From contig JAURWE010000099.1 of NCBI GenBank assembly GCA_030655075.1, positions 1 through 64,000 of the forward strand: a stretch of 64,000 nucleotides of DNA. Direction: 5' to 3'. The notes beneath the pieces are model-generated. The model worked only from the letters and a program-made list of their open reading frames with translations, made no database searches and was not told the origin of the DNA. The translations under genes and the position numbers were made by a program. Each line of letters opens with the position of its first letter. The stretch's first letter is position 1. Positions 24,092 through 33,703 of the stretch are shown one piece after another. Source of the DNA: Pararhizobium sp. Its GTDB lineage: Bacteria > Pseudomonadota > Alphaproteobacteria > Rhizobiales > Rhizobiaceae.

Positions 24092-26995
24092 ATGCTGGAA
24101 TTACTCGTCTTGGCCGCCATTGCCTTTTCGATCGGGGCGCTGGTGAAGGCCAGCAATACGTCTGAACGCGTGAAGAAGGAGGTTGCCAGCCTGCGCGGCG
24201 AAATCGCCGCTTTGCGCGATGCCCAGCCTGTCGCAGGCGCGGCCGTTGCCAGCCCTGCCGTTGCCAGCCCTGCAGTTGCCAGCGTTGCCGATGCAAGCCC
24301 CGCCGTGGCCGCCGTTGTGCAGGCCGATACAGTGTCGGAAATACCAGCGCCCGTCGATGAGCACACCGCTGAACCCGTTTCCGAGCCCGGCCCCTGGAGC
24401 ACGCAGAAGACCGGCGACGCCATTTTCGGCGGCGCTGTGTCGAGCGAGCAGGAGCGGGTCGAGAAGGCCTCGCGCGGCGAGCCCGTGCCGCGACCGGCAC
24501 TGGCCGCAGCGCAAAAATCCACCGCCACCCGCGAAAGCCTCGAAAGCAGGCTCGGCGCCCGCTGGGCCGTCTGGGTCGGCGGTCTGGCGCTGGCCCTCGG
24601 CGGCGTCTTCATGGTCAAATATTCGATCGAGAGCGGGCTGCTCAGCCCCGCCGTCCGGCTAGCCTTTGCCGCCATCTTCGGTCTCGTGCTTGTTGTTGCC
24701 GGAGAGGTCGTGCGCCGCCGCGCCGTTCCCGAGATCGCCAGCGATTTCCGCAATGCGATGATCCCCGGCATTCTCACCGCCGCCGGAGCGCTCACCCTGT
24801 TCGGCGTCGTCTACGCCGCCCATGGCATCTATGGCTTCATCGGCCCGGTAGCAGGCTTTGTCCTGCTGGCGGCCGTGGCACTCGGCACGGTCGGCCTGTC
24901 GCTGCTGCACGGCCAGGCTCTGGCCGGTATCGGCCTGCTCGGCTCGCTGGCCACACCCGCCCTTGTCACATCGGACAGTTCCGACCCCTGGACACTGTTC
25001 GGCTTCCTCTCCGTCGCCTGGCTGGCAACGCTGCTCGCCTCGCGTATCCGCCGCTGGAATACCGTGCCGTCGCTCGCCAATGCCGGCATCGGCGGCTGGC
25101 TGATCCTCTACATGCTGTCGGGCGAAATCGTCGAGATCCTGCCGGTCACCCTGACGCTGGTCCTGATGATCGCCGCCGTGGGCATTCTCTGGCCGGGCAA
25201 TGTCATCATCGCCAGCGACGAGGCCGCAGACGCGGTCGAAAGCCAGAAAACCCCGCCCGGTCCCTGGGAAAAGACACTGCTGCCGCCGCATCTCGGCATC
25301 ACGCTGACGCTGGCGCTGTTTGCCATCTTCCCGGCGCTGATCATGGTCAGCCCCTTCCTCGAAGAGGTCGGCGATCCCGTCATCGGCTTTGCCGCCGTCG
25401 TGGCGGCGCTGGCGCTTCTCGGCGCGCTGCGCGGTTACGCCGCCTGGCCGGCCCTCTTTGCTGCCGTAACCGCCATGGCCGGCGTGCTGTCGCTGACAGC
25501 AGGCGGCACGGTCGCCGTGCTGGCACCGCTCGATCCGTCGGCACCCGTCGCCGATATCGTCACAACCGTTGCCATGGCGCTCGCAGCCCTGTTTGCCGCT
25601 CTCGGCGGCTGGGCGATCGTCGCCTGGCTGCAGCGCCAGCCGGTCTATGCGGTCATCTGGAGCGTCATCACCACAGGCGTGCCCGTGGTCCTTCTCGGCA
25701 TCTCCTTCCTGATGACCGGCAATTTCGCCTTCGACATCTGGCACGGTCTGGCGGCCATCACCGCCGGCCTCTTCCTTGTTGGCCTTGCCGTCTTCGTCTC
25801 GAAACGGCCGGTGCCGCCGGAAAACATCCACCTGCCGCAAGGCTTCCTCGTCGCCGGCTCGTTCGGGGCCTTCGTGCTGGCGCTGCATGCGCTGACGGCG
25901 GGCCTTGCCACCACCATCCTGATCGCCGTGCTCGGTTTTGCCTATGTCGCCGCCACGCGCCTGCGCCATTGGCCGATCCTGCCGTGGATGCAGGTGGCAG
26001 CCGCCGTTGCCATCCTCGGCCGCATCGCCTGGCAGCCGACACTGGTCGGCCCGGCAGCACTCTCCACCACGCCTGTCTTCAACCAGTTGCTGGCCGGCTA
26101 CGGCATTCCGGCGCTGCTGCTGGCCATCTCGGCCTATGAGCTGCGCAACTGGCCGGGCCTGCGCGTCCGCAATCTGCTGCAGGCGCTGGCCAGCCTGTTC
26201 GTGCTTCTGACCATCGCCATCCTCGTGCGCCATGCCATGAACGGCGGCGTGCTCAACGATGCCGTGCCGACGCTGGGCGAACAGTCGATCTACACGCTGC
26301 TGGCCATCGGCGCATCCGGCATCCTGATGACGCTCGACCTGCGCTCGCCGAGCCCGGTCTTTCGCTACGGCAGCATGACGCTTGGCGTCATCTCGATGCT
26401 GTCGATCCTCTCGGCGCATCTGGTCGGCCTCAATCCCTATTTCAGCGGCGAACTGCTGGGCCGGATCCCTGTCGTGGATTTGCTGTTGATCGGCTACCTG
26501 CTGCCCGGTCTCGCCTATGCGGCGCTTGCCGTCTATGCGCGGGGCAAACGCCCGGCACCCTACGTCATGGCACTTGCCGTCACCGGCGCCATCCTGGCCT
26601 TTGCCTGGACGACCCTGTCGGTGCGCCGCTTCTGGCAGGGCGAGAGCATCGCCGACTGGAAGGGCTTCCTCAACGGCGAGACCTACACCTATTCCGTCGT
26701 TTGGCTGCTGCTCGGCGTCCTGCTTCTGGCGCTCGGCTCGAAGTTGAACGCCAAGAGCATCCGCATCGCCTCGGCGGGTCTTGTCTTCATTGCCGTGCTG
26801 AAAGTTTTCCTGATCGACATGTCGAACCTTGAAGGTTTCCTGCGGGCACTGTCCTTCATCGGCCTCGGCGTGGTGCTGATCGGCATTGGCCTGTTCTACC
26901 AGAAAATCCTCTCGGGCAAGGCCGGGCAGGCGGCAGAAGCGGTCGTCGAAGAGACGCCGCCGGAACCGGAACCGGAAGCGACCGCCCATGTCTGA
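24092..26995 (+). CDS. DUF2339 polytopic membrane protein
   Basis: About 967 residues with more than twenty predicted membrane helices. The N-terminus is one helix (MLELLVLAAIAFSIGALV), a coiled stretch and an Ala/Val-rich periodic linker at residues 45-85. The family signature is ARWAVWVGGLALALGGVF, then VKYSIESGLLSP. The C-terminus ends in an acidic Pro/Glu tail. The function of DUF2339 proteins is unknown. I chose the ATG at 24092 over a GTG at 24059. It overlaps the HD gene by eight bases. Confidence 0.9.
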   Translation: MLELLVLAAIAFSIGALVKASNTSERVKKEVASLRGEIAALRDAQPVAGAAVASPAVASPAVASVADASPAVAAVVQADTVSEIPAPVDEHTAEPVSEPGPWSTQKTGDAIFGGAVSSEQERVEKASRGEPVPRPALAAAQKSTATRESLESRLGARWAVWVGGLALALGGVFMVKYSIESGLLSPAVRLAFAAIFGLVLVVAGEVVRRRAVPEIASDFRNAMIPGILTAAGALTLFGVVYAAHGIYGFIGPVAGFVLLAAVALGTVGLSLLHGQALAGIGLLGSLATPALVTSDSSDPWTLFGFLSVAWLATLLASRIRRWNTVPSLANAGIGGWLILYMLSGEIVEILPVTLTLVLMIAAVGILWPGNVIIASDEAADAVESQKTPPGPWEKTLLPPHLGITLTLALFAIFPALIMVSPFLEEVGDPVIGFAAVVAALALLGALRGYAAWPALFAAVTAMAGVLSLTAGGTVAVLAPLDPSAPVADIVTTVAMALAALFAALGGWAIVAWLQRQPVYAVIWSVITTGVPVVLLGISFLMTGNFAFDIWHGLAAITAGLFLVGLAVFVSKRPVPPENIHLPQGFLVAGSFGAFVLALHALTAGLATTILIAVLGFAYVAATRLRHWPILPWMQVAAAVAILGRIAWQPTLVGPAALSTTPVFNQLLAGYGIPALLLAISAYELRNWPGLRVRNLLQALASLFVLLTIAILVRHAMNGGVLNDAVPTLGEQSIYTLLAIGASGILMTLDLRSPSPVFRYGSMTLGVISMLSILSAHLVGLNPYFSGELLGRIPVVDLLLIGYLLPGLAYAALAVYARGKRPAPYVMALAVTGAILAFAWTTLSVRRFWQGESIADWKGFLNGETYTYSVVWLLLGVLLLALGSKLNAKSIRIASAGLVFIAVLKVFLIDMSNLEGFLRALSFIGLGVVLIGIGLFYQKILSGKAGQAAEAVVEETPPEPEPEATAHV

Positions 26996-27659
26996 GACGG
27001 TGCAAATATCTGAGCCGAGCCTTGCCGATGCCTTCGCGCCCTATGCGGATCTGGCCGAAAGCCTGCTGCCGCATGCCTATAACGAGGGCGACGGCTCGCA
27101 TGATGCCGCCCATCTGATCCGGGTCTGGCGCAACGCCAGCCGCATCCATGAAAAGGAAGGCGGCGACGGCCGTATTCTGGCTGCCGCCGTGCTGCTCCAC
27201 GATTGTATCTCGGTGGAAAAGAACTCGCCCAATCGGGACAAGGCCTCCCGTTATGCCGCCGAGCGCTCCTTCGTGCTGCTGGACGAACTCGGCTGGCGCA
27301 CGGCCGATATGGCCGCCGTCGCCCATGCGATCCTCACCCACAGCTTTTCCGCCAACATCCCGCCGGAAAGCCTGGAGGCAAAGATCTTGCAGGACGCCGA
27401 CCGGCTCGACGCGATCGGCATGATCGGCGCCGCCCGCTGTTTCTACATTGCCGGGCGCATGGGCAGCGGTCTTTATGACCCGCTCGACCCGCTGGCTGAA
27501 AACCGCGCGCTCGACGACAAGGCCTTTGCCATCGACCATTTCGGGCAAAAGCTGTTCCGGCTCACCGACGGGTTCCAGACCGCCACCGGCCATGCCATGG
27601 CGCTCGAACGCCAGACCCGCCTGCGCCAGATCCTCGATATGTTGCTGGACGAAATTTAA
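26988..27659 (+). CDS. HD-domain metal-dependent phosphohydrolase
   Basis: A 223-residue cytosolic enzyme. The HD pattern is DGSHDAAHLIRVWRN, LLHDCISVEKNS, AHAILTHSF and the late metal ligand in LQDADRLDAIGMIGAARCF. This is the form seen in YedJ/YpgQ-like proteins, some of which act on nucleotides. Its ATG lies inside the end of the DUF2339 gene, so translation is coupled. The substrate is not inferable. Confidence 0.9.
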   Translation: MSETVQISEPSLADAFAPYADLAESLLPHAYNEGDGSHDAAHLIRVWRNASRIHEKEGGDGRILAAAVLLHDCISVEKNSPNRDKASRYAAERSFVLLDELGWRTADMAAVAHAILTHSFSANIPPESLEAKILQDADRLDAIGMIGAARCFYIAGRMGSGLYDPLDPLAENRALDDKAFAIDHFGQKLFRLTDGFQTATGHAMALERQTRLRQILDMLLDEI

Positions 27660-27741
27660 ACGAAAACAAAATCTTGGCCCGTGCATCTGAATCGATGCAT
27701 CACCGGCTTGAATCAATATTCGAACTAACGGAAGCGATCCG

Positions 27742-28584
27742 ATGACGGTAACCGGCCTCAATATTTTCCCCCTGAAGAGCGGGCGCGGCATCGCGCAATC
27801 CTCCATCGGCATCCTGCGCGACGGCGTCGCCGGAGACCGGCGTTTCATGCTGGCCCGGCCGGATGGCAAGGCGATAACCCAGCGCGAGCTACAGGCGCTG
27901 GCGCAGATCGATGCCGTCGAGACCGATGGCGGCCTTCGCCTGACAATGGGCGAGAATTCTTTGACCGCAACATTCGATCCGGCAAATCGCATGGATGTCG
28001 ACATCTGGGACGATCCGGTCAATGCCGCCGTCGCGCCCGACAGCATCAACGAAACCCTGTCGGGCTGGTTCGGTGAGCCCGTCCGGTTGGTGCAGATGGA
28101 TGCAAACTCCCGCCGTCTGGCAAGCCCGGACTGGGCCGGACCCGAGAGCCCGATGACCTTTGCCGATGGTTTCCAGGTGCTGATCACCACGACCGGTTCG
28201 CTTGATGATCTCAACCGCACGCTGGTGGAAAAAGGCCAGGCGCCTGTCGGCATGGACCGGTTCCGCACCAACATTCTCATCGACCATGAGGACCCCTGGG
28301 CCGAGGATTTCTGGGAGAGCATCGAGATCGGCGGCGTTGTTTTCGACCTCGTCAAACCCTGCGCCCGCTGCATCATGACCACGCAGGACCAGGTGACAGG
28401 CGAGCGCATCGGCGGCAACCCGATCCAGGGCCTCGCCGTCAAGCGCATGTCGGCCGACCGCCGCGTCATCGGCCCGCTGTTCGGCTGGAACGCCGTGCCG
28501 CGTTGCGAGGGCACGATTGCGCTCGGCGACAGTTTGACGGTGTTGAAACAGCGCGCTGAGCGCTGGCCGATGAAGGTGCGCTGA
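27742..28584 (+). CDS. MOSC-domain molybdenum protein (YcbX-like)
   Basis: A 280-residue protein with the N-terminal MOSC beta-barrel (GLNIFPLKSGRG, DGVAGDRRFMLARPDG) and a C-terminal MOSC domain. The likely molybdenum-binding cysteine is in VKPCARCIMTTQDQ, as in YcbX and mARC proteins, which reduce N-hydroxylated compounds. The 2Fe-2S ferredoxin domain found at the end of E. coli YcbX is absent, so a separate reductase partner would be needed. Confidence 0.9.
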   Translation: MTVTGLNIFPLKSGRGIAQSSIGILRDGVAGDRRFMLARPDGKAITQRELQALAQIDAVETDGGLRLTMGENSLTATFDPANRMDVDIWDDPVNAAVAPDSINETLSGWFGEPVRLVQMDANSRRLASPDWAGPESPMTFADGFQVLITTTGSLDDLNRTLVEKGQAPVGMDRFRTNILIDHEDPWAEDFWESIEIGGVVFDLVKPCARCIMTTQDQVTGERIGGNPIQGLAVKRMSADRRVIGPLFGWNAVPRCEGTIALGDSLTVLKQRAERWPMKVR

Positions 28585-28636
28585 CGGCGACTGGGCTTTC
28601 CCCTGCAATTTCAACTCACGGCTGGAGCCGCCCCGC

Positions 28637-29656
28637 ATGACAGACAAGACCATTCTCGTCACAGGCATCAGCGGCTTCATCGCCAAGCACTGCGCCATCG
28701 AGTTCCTGCGGGCCGGCTACCAGGTGCGCGGCACGCTGCGCAGCCTGTCGAAGGCGGAAAGCCTGACGAAGGTTCTGGCCGGCTATGCCGATGTCTCCCG
28801 CCTGTCGCTGGTGGAGGCCGATCTGCTCTCTGACAGGGGCTGGGATGCGGCGATGCAGGGCATGCGCTTCGTCGCTCATGTCGCCTCGCCCTTTCCGCTG
28901 CGCCAGCCGAAGGATGAAAACGACCTGATCCGCCCGGCCGTCGACGGCACGCTGCGGGTGCTGAAGGCTGCCGTTTCTGCCGGCGTCGAACATCTTGTCC
29001 AGACCTCCTCGACAGCGGCGATCGGCTATGGCCATGGCAGCCATCCGGCGCCGTTTTCCAATCAGGACTGGACGGTGGTCGATGGTCCCGGCGTTTCGGC
29101 CTATTCGAAATCGAAGACGCTGGCCGAAAGGGCGGCGCGCGATTTCATCGCTTCCTCGCAAACCACGATGCGGTTTGCCTCGGTCAATCCGGGGCTGGTG
29201 GCCGGTCCCCTGACCGATCCGGATTTCGGCTCGTCCGCCGAGGTCATCCAGATGATGATGCTCGGAAAATACCCCGCCTTGCCGCGCGTCAAGATGGCCA
29301 TCGTCGATGTCCGCGATGTCGCCAAAATGCACCGGCTGGCGCTGGAAGCCGATGCCCCCTCGGGCGGCCGCTATCTCGCTGTTGCCGGCACGATGTGGTT
29401 CGCCGAGATTGCTCGCACGCTGAAGGCGGGCCTCGGTAAGGACGCAAGAAAAGTGCCGCAGATCCAGCTTCCCGATTTCGTCGTGCGTCTGGCAGCCCTG
29501 TTCGATCGCTCGCTGGCCGACGTCGTGCCGATGCTTGGCGAGGACGCCACCTATGACACCAGCCCCAGCCGCGATGTCCTCGGCATGACCTTCGTCCCCG
29601 CCGGAGAGGCCATCGTCGCCATGGGCGCCAGCCTGAAGAGAATGGGGCGGGTTTAG
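28637..29656 (+). CDS. Extended SDR, dihydroflavonol-reductase-like
   Basis: A 339-residue NAD(P)-dependent oxidoreductase. The Rossmann motif is LVTGISGFIAKHCAIEFL, the active-site Ser/Thr is in LVQTSSTAAIGYG and the Tyr/Lys pair is in AYSKSKTLAER. The overall pattern resembles bacterial DFR/aldehyde-reductase-like proteins. It has no obvious pathway neighbour; the MOSC gene is 52 bp upstream. Confidence 0.9.
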   Translation: MTDKTILVTGISGFIAKHCAIEFLRAGYQVRGTLRSLSKAESLTKVLAGYADVSRLSLVEADLLSDRGWDAAMQGMRFVAHVASPFPLRQPKDENDLIRPAVDGTLRVLKAAVSAGVEHLVQTSSTAAIGYGHGSHPAPFSNQDWTVVDGPGVSAYSKSKTLAERAARDFIASSQTTMRFASVNPGLVAGPLTDPDFGSSAEVIQMMMLGKYPALPRVKMAIVDVRDVAKMHRLALEADAPSGGRYLAVAGTMWFAEIARTLKAGLGKDARKVPQIQLPDFVVRLAALFDRSLADVVPMLGEDATYDTSPSRDVLGMTFVPAGEAIVAMGASLKRMGRV

Positions 29657-29765
29657 GCAGTCGCCGCATGCATCAATTCGCGTGATCAAGCTCTCAATTT
29701 AATTGTCTTTTGTAAGCGGCTGCCGGGCGGTAGGTTGCAGCTTCAGACCTTGCCGGAGCGCGCCC

Positions 29766-30992
29766 ATGTCCTCACCTGTTTCCCCGACCGCGCGCCCTGC
29801 CATGCCGTGGCTGATCATCGCATCCGGCTGCCTCGTTGCCATGCTGACCTTCGGACCCCGTTCGGCCATGGGCTTCTTCCAGCTGCCGATGCTGCAGGAC
29901 ACCGGCTGGGACCGCACCACGTTCGGTCTCGCCATGGCGCTCCAGAACCTCTGCTGGGGCTTGAGCCAGCCGTTCATGGGCGCCATCGCCGACAAGTTCG
30001 GGACCTGGCGGGTGCTGGCTTTTTCCGGTCTCGTCTACGCACTCGGCCTGTTTCTGATGTCGCTCGGCTCTTCGCCGCTCTGGCTGCACATCGGTGGCGG
30101 CGTGCTGGTCGGCATGGGCATCGGCGCCGGCTCCTTCAGCACCATCCTGTCGGCCTTCGCCCGCAACGTCACGCCGCAGCAGCGCTCCATGGCCTTCGGC
30201 ATCGGCACGGCCGCCGGCTCGGCCGGCATGTTCCTGTTCGCACCGCTGAGCCAGGGGCTGATCTCCGCTTATGGCTGGTCGGACAGCCTCGTCTACCTGG
30301 CGCTGCTGATGTTCCTGGTACCGATCGTCGCCATTCCCCTGCGCGGCAATTCCTCCTCCGGCACGCAGTCCGAGGCCCAGTACAAGCAGTCGATCGGCGA
30401 GGCGCTGAAGGAGGCGCTGGGCCATAAAAGCTATTTGCTGCTGATCTCCGGTTTCTTCGTCTGCGGCTATCAGGTCGCCTTCATCACCGCGCATTTCCCG
30501 GCCTATATCGGCGATCTCGGCATTGACGCCCGTTATGCGGTGATCGCGCTGGCGCTGATCGGCTTCTTCAACATCATCGGCTCGCTCGCCGCTGGCGTGA
30601 TCGGCCAGCGCTATTCCAAACCCTATTTCCTGGCGCTGATCTATCTCGGCCGCTCGGCGGCGGTGACGGCCTTCCTGCTTCTGCCGCAGACGCCCACCTC
30701 CGTCGTCATCTTCTCGATTGTCATGGGCCTGCTCTGGCTCTCGACCGTGCCGCCGACCAACGGCCTCGTCGCCATCATGTTCGGCACCCGCCATCTGGGC
30801 CTGCTCGGCGGCGTCGTCTTCCTGTCGCACCAGATCGGCTCGTTCCTCGGCGTCTGGATGGGCGGCTACCTCTACGATCATTTTGGATCCTACGATCCGG
30901 TCTGGTGGCTTGGCGTGGCGCTCGGCATCTTTGCCGCCGTGGTCCATTGGCCGATCGAGGAGAAGGGCGTCCTCCGTCCGGCTGTTGCTTGA
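29766..30992 (+). CDS. MFS transporter
   Basis: A 408-residue inner-membrane protein with twelve predicted helices and the major-facilitator loop pattern between helices 2 and 3 (GAIADKFGTWRVLA). A central cytoplasmic loop spans about residues 195-220. The repeated RYAVIALALIGFFNIIGSLAAG and LGGVVFLSHQIGSFLGVWMGG segments resemble the oxalate/formate or monocarboxylate-type subfamilies. The substrate is unknown. I chose the ATG at 29766, after GGAGCG. Confidence 0.9.
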   Translation: MSSPVSPTARPAMPWLIIASGCLVAMLTFGPRSAMGFFQLPMLQDTGWDRTTFGLAMALQNLCWGLSQPFMGAIADKFGTWRVLAFSGLVYALGLFLMSLGSSPLWLHIGGGVLVGMGIGAGSFSTILSAFARNVTPQQRSMAFGIGTAAGSAGMFLFAPLSQGLISAYGWSDSLVYLALLMFLVPIVAIPLRGNSSSGTQSEAQYKQSIGEALKEALGHKSYLLLISGFFVCGYQVAFITAHFPAYIGDLGIDARYAVIALALIGFFNIIGSLAAGVIGQRYSKPYFLALIYLGRSAAVTAFLLLPQTPTSVVIFSIVMGLLWLSTVPPTNGLVAIMFGTRHLGLLGGVVFLSHQIGSFLGVWMGGYLYDHFGSYDPVWWLGVALGIFAAVVHWPIEEKGVLRPAVA

Positions 30993-31197
30993 CACACCTT
31001 GATGGCGGCGGGAGCGGATGTCCCGGCCGTCATCCTCTTTTTATGCGCCTGTACTGAAAATTCACCCGCTGTTAATCATAGAATGATGTTTTAGAAGCGT
31101 GGGAATGAGGCCGCGATGAGCGCAGGGCCGGGCCGCCTGGCAGCAGGTGCGAGCATTCCGACATGATTGCCCAATGTATCTTTTTCAGGCGAATCTC

Positions 31198-32169
31198 ATG
31201 TCCAGCATCATGTCCAATGCCGCCTCCGTGGTGGCACTTTCGACCCTTCGCAACATCGAAACCACGCTCGACGCCACGCACAGCCGAATTTCCAGCGGCC
31301 TGCGAGTGTCCACGGCTGAAGAGGATGCCGCCTACTGGTCGATCGCCACCACCATGCGCTCTGACGACAAGAGCCTGAGCGCCGTCGAGGACGCGCTGGC
31401 ACTGGGTGCGGCCACGGTCGACACGGCCTATGCAGGCATGGACTACGCCGTCGACGTGATGAGCGAGATCAAGAGCAAGCTGCTCATGGCCCGAGAGCCT
31501 GGCGTCGATCGCCAGAAGATCGACAAGGAACTGACACAGCTGAAAAAACAGCTCTCCTCGATCGGCGAATCCGCCAGCTTCAGCGGCCAGAACTGGCTGC
31601 AGGTCGGCGACGACAGCAAACAGACGGCCTCGATCGTTGCATCCTTCAGCCGCGGTGCCGATGGCTCCGTCACGGTCGAAACGCTCGACTACGACCTCTG
31701 GCCGGCCGCGGTAGGTCCCCGCGCGCTCATCGACGCTTCGACGTCGGGCACGACAGGGGCGCGCGGCATCCTCACCAGCACCGAATTCGCGATCGCGGCC
31801 GGCGCCGGGCAGAACTACGCCATCATCGTCAATCAGAGCAATGCCTCCACCGCCACGGAGATCAAGCTGACCTCGACCACCACGGACACCGAGGTCGAGG
31901 ACATGCTGAAAACGGTCGATGCGATGATGGAGCGGATGATCGATGCGACGGCCGATCTCGGCGCCATCAGCGCCCGCGTCGGTCTGCAGAGCGAATTCGT
32001 CATCGATCTGCGCGACACGCTGACCAGGGGTGTCGGTCTTCTCGTCGATGCCGACATGAACGAGGAATCGATGCGGCTGAAGGCGCTGGAAACCCAGCGG
32101 AAGCTGGCGATCTACACGCTGCCGATCGCCAACGACAATGCCCGCAACATTCTCTCGCTGTTTCAGTAG
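31198..32169 (+). CDS. Flagellin, isolated from any flagellar cluster
   Basis: A 323-residue filament protein. The N-terminal D0/D1 block MSSIMSNAASVVALSTLRNI followed by RISSGLRVSTAEEDAAYWSI and the C-terminal QRKLAIYTLPIANDNARNIL with LFQ are both intact, so it can be exported and polymerised. The surface-exposed centre (residues 150-225) is short and Ser/Thr/Gly-rich. No other flagellar gene is nearby. It resembles FlaA-D flagellins of rhizobia; an orphan such as FlaD of Agrobacterium is a likely equivalent. A start at 31147 would put 17 alien residues in front. Confidence 0.92.
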   Translation: MSSIMSNAASVVALSTLRNIETTLDATHSRISSGLRVSTAEEDAAYWSIATTMRSDDKSLSAVEDALALGAATVDTAYAGMDYAVDVMSEIKSKLLMAREPGVDRQKIDKELTQLKKQLSSIGESASFSGQNWLQVGDDSKQTASIVASFSRGADGSVTVETLDYDLWPAAVGPRALIDASTSGTTGARGILTSTEFAIAAGAGQNYAIIVNQSNASTATEIKLTSTTTDTEVEDMLKTVDAMMERMIDATADLGAISARVGLQSEFVIDLRDTLTRGVGLLVDADMNEESMRLKALETQRKLAIYTLPIANDNARNILSLFQ

Positions 32170-32254
32170 AGAAATGGGCGGCGCCGGAAAAGACCGGAAC
32201 CGCCCCCGCGCCTGAACGTTGCTCCTGATCGTCAACGGCAACAGGAGCCTCACC

Positions 32255-32776
32255 ATGAAAAAGATCGTCCTCACAGCAGCGCTGGCCGGCCTCGCGCTCG
32301 GCACGTCCGCCTTCGCGCAGGATGCCATGACCGCCACGGCCAATTTCGTCGGCAAGGACGGCAAGGAAGCCGGCCGCGCCACCCTGACCGAAGCAAAGGA
32401 CGGCGTTCTCATCGAAGTCGAGGCCACCGGCCTGCCGCCGGGCACCTGGGTGGCCTTCCACGTGCATGAGACCGGCAAATGCGATCATGCGGGCGGCCAT
32501 GAATCGGCCGGCGGCCATTTCGACGATGAGGATGACGGCAAGGCGGAGCATGGATTTCTGGCTGCCAACGGCCCTCATGACGGCGACATGCCCAACCAGT
32601 ATGTCAGCGCCGATGGTGTGATGAGAGCGCATATCTACAACAGCGCGGTCTCGCTCAACGATGACGACGATCGGATTCGGGGCAGGGCACTGATGATCCA
32701 CGCCAAGCCGGACGATTATCGCAGCCAGCCGAGCGGCGGTGCCGGTGAACGCCTGGCCTGTGCCGTCATCAAGTAA
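32255..32776 (+). CDS. sodC: Periplasmic Cu/Zn superoxide dismutase
   Basis: SodC converts superoxide to oxygen and hydrogen peroxide outside the cytoplasm. The 173-residue precursor has a signal peptide ending at about TSAFAQ. Copper ligands sit in WVAFHVHETGKC, SAGGHF and LMIHAKPDDY; zinc ligands include AEHGF and GPHDGD. The family ending SQPSGGAGERLACAV carries the second cysteine of the disulfide. The loop FDDEDDGKAEHG is more acidic than usual. A strong terminator follows. Confidence 0.95.
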   Translation: MKKIVLTAALAGLALGTSAFAQDAMTATANFVGKDGKEAGRATLTEAKDGVLIEVEATGLPPGTWVAFHVHETGKCDHAGGHESAGGHFDDEDDGKAEHGFLAANGPHDGDMPNQYVSADGVMRAHIYNSAVSLNDDDDRIRGRALMIHAKPDDYRSQPSGGAGERLACAVIK

Positions 32777-32792
32777 GACACAGCAAAAACGA

Positions 32793-32826
32793 AACGGGCG
32801 GCGAAATCATCGCCGCCCGTTTTTTT
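32793..32826. terminator. Terminator between sodC and the MscS gene
   Basis: ACGGGCGGCGA and TCGCCGCCCGT form a perfect 11-bp stem with a T-run on the plus strand and an A-run on the left, so it can serve both convergent genes. Confidence 0.88.
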
Positions 32827-32843
32827 GTATTTGGCCCAAGGGC

Positions 32844-33656
32844 TTATTCGGCAGCGACGCTTTGTTGCGCGTCGACGGAAAGTTTGGCCCGTTTTGTCAG
32901 GTCACGCGTCGTCCTGAACCAGTCGGTGGTTTTCACCCAGTAGCGGACCGTCAGCGTCACCGAACTGCTGGCGATCTCGGAGACGAACACTTCCGGCGCC
33001 GGAGAATGCTCCACCCGGTTATCGGCGCGGGCTAGGCTGAGAAGCGCGTCCTGCGCCGCATCCAGATCCTCTTCCTGCGGCACGGTCACGGTCAGGTCGT
33101 GACGCCGCACCTTTTCGCGGCTGTAGTTCGTCACCGGCGTGTTCCACAGCGTCGAATTCGGCGCCAGCAGATAGAGGCCGTCGCTGGTCCGCAGTTCCGT
33201 GGCAAACAGCCCGACCTCGACGATCGTCCCGGAAATATTGGCCGTCTTGATGAACTCGCCGACCCGGAACGGCCGGAGAACCAGAAGCATGATACCGGCT
33301 GCGATGTTCTGCAGCGTGCCCTGCAAGGCCAGTCCGATTGCCAGGCCGATAGCACCGAGAGCAGCGATAATTGAGGCCGTCTGCACGCCGAACTGCCCGA
33401 GCACCGTGACGAAGACGAGAATGAGCACGGCGTAGCGAACGATATTGGCAAAGAAGTGCGCCAGCGTGATGTCGATCCCGTGCACACGCGACAGCCCGGC
33501 AAGCGCCCAGCGGCGCATATAACGGGCCAGGAACCAGCCGGCGATCATCAGGATGATCGCGCCGAAAATGGAGAAGGAATATTGAACGCCCAGCGCCGCT
33601 GCCTGACTGAAGGCGGTGCGGGTGGCGATGATGATATCGGATGCTTGTCGTTCCAT
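32844..33656 (-). CDS. MscS-family mechanosensitive channel
   Basis: A 270-residue inner-membrane channel that opens under hypo-osmotic tension. Three membrane helices are visible, and the pore-lining TM3 is ASIIAALGAIGLAIGLALQG followed by TLQNIAAGIML. The beta domain after it carries RPFRVGEFI and LYLLAPNSTLWNTPVTNYS. Length is that of minimal MscS (E. coli 286). It converges with sodC. Confidence 0.94.
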   Translation of the reverse strand: MERQASDIIIATRTAFSQAAALGVQYSFSIFGAIILMIAGWFLARYMRRWALAGLSRVHGIDITLAHFFANIVRYAVLILVFVTVLGQFGVQTASIIAALGAIGLAIGLALQGTLQNIAAGIMLLVLRPFRVGEFIKTANISGTIVEVGLFATELRTSDGLYLLAPNSTLWNTPVTNYSREKVRRHDLTVTVPQEEDLDAAQDALLSLARADNRVEHSPAPEVFVSEIASSSVTLTVRYWVKTTDWFRTTRDLTKRAKLSVDAQQSVAAE

Positions 33657-33703
33657 CGGATTGCAGTGTCCCTGTTTTTCGAATGGAGAAGGATGGGCGA
33701 GGC

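Noticed and set aside
24659..26989. A 776-codon minus-strand frame over the DUF2339 gene
   Set aside because: Low-complexity Asp/Gln/Arg-rich composition, antisense to the membrane protein; not coding.
31072..32478. Minus-strand frame over the flagellin and sodC genes
   Set aside because: Antisense to both, each with intact family motifs.
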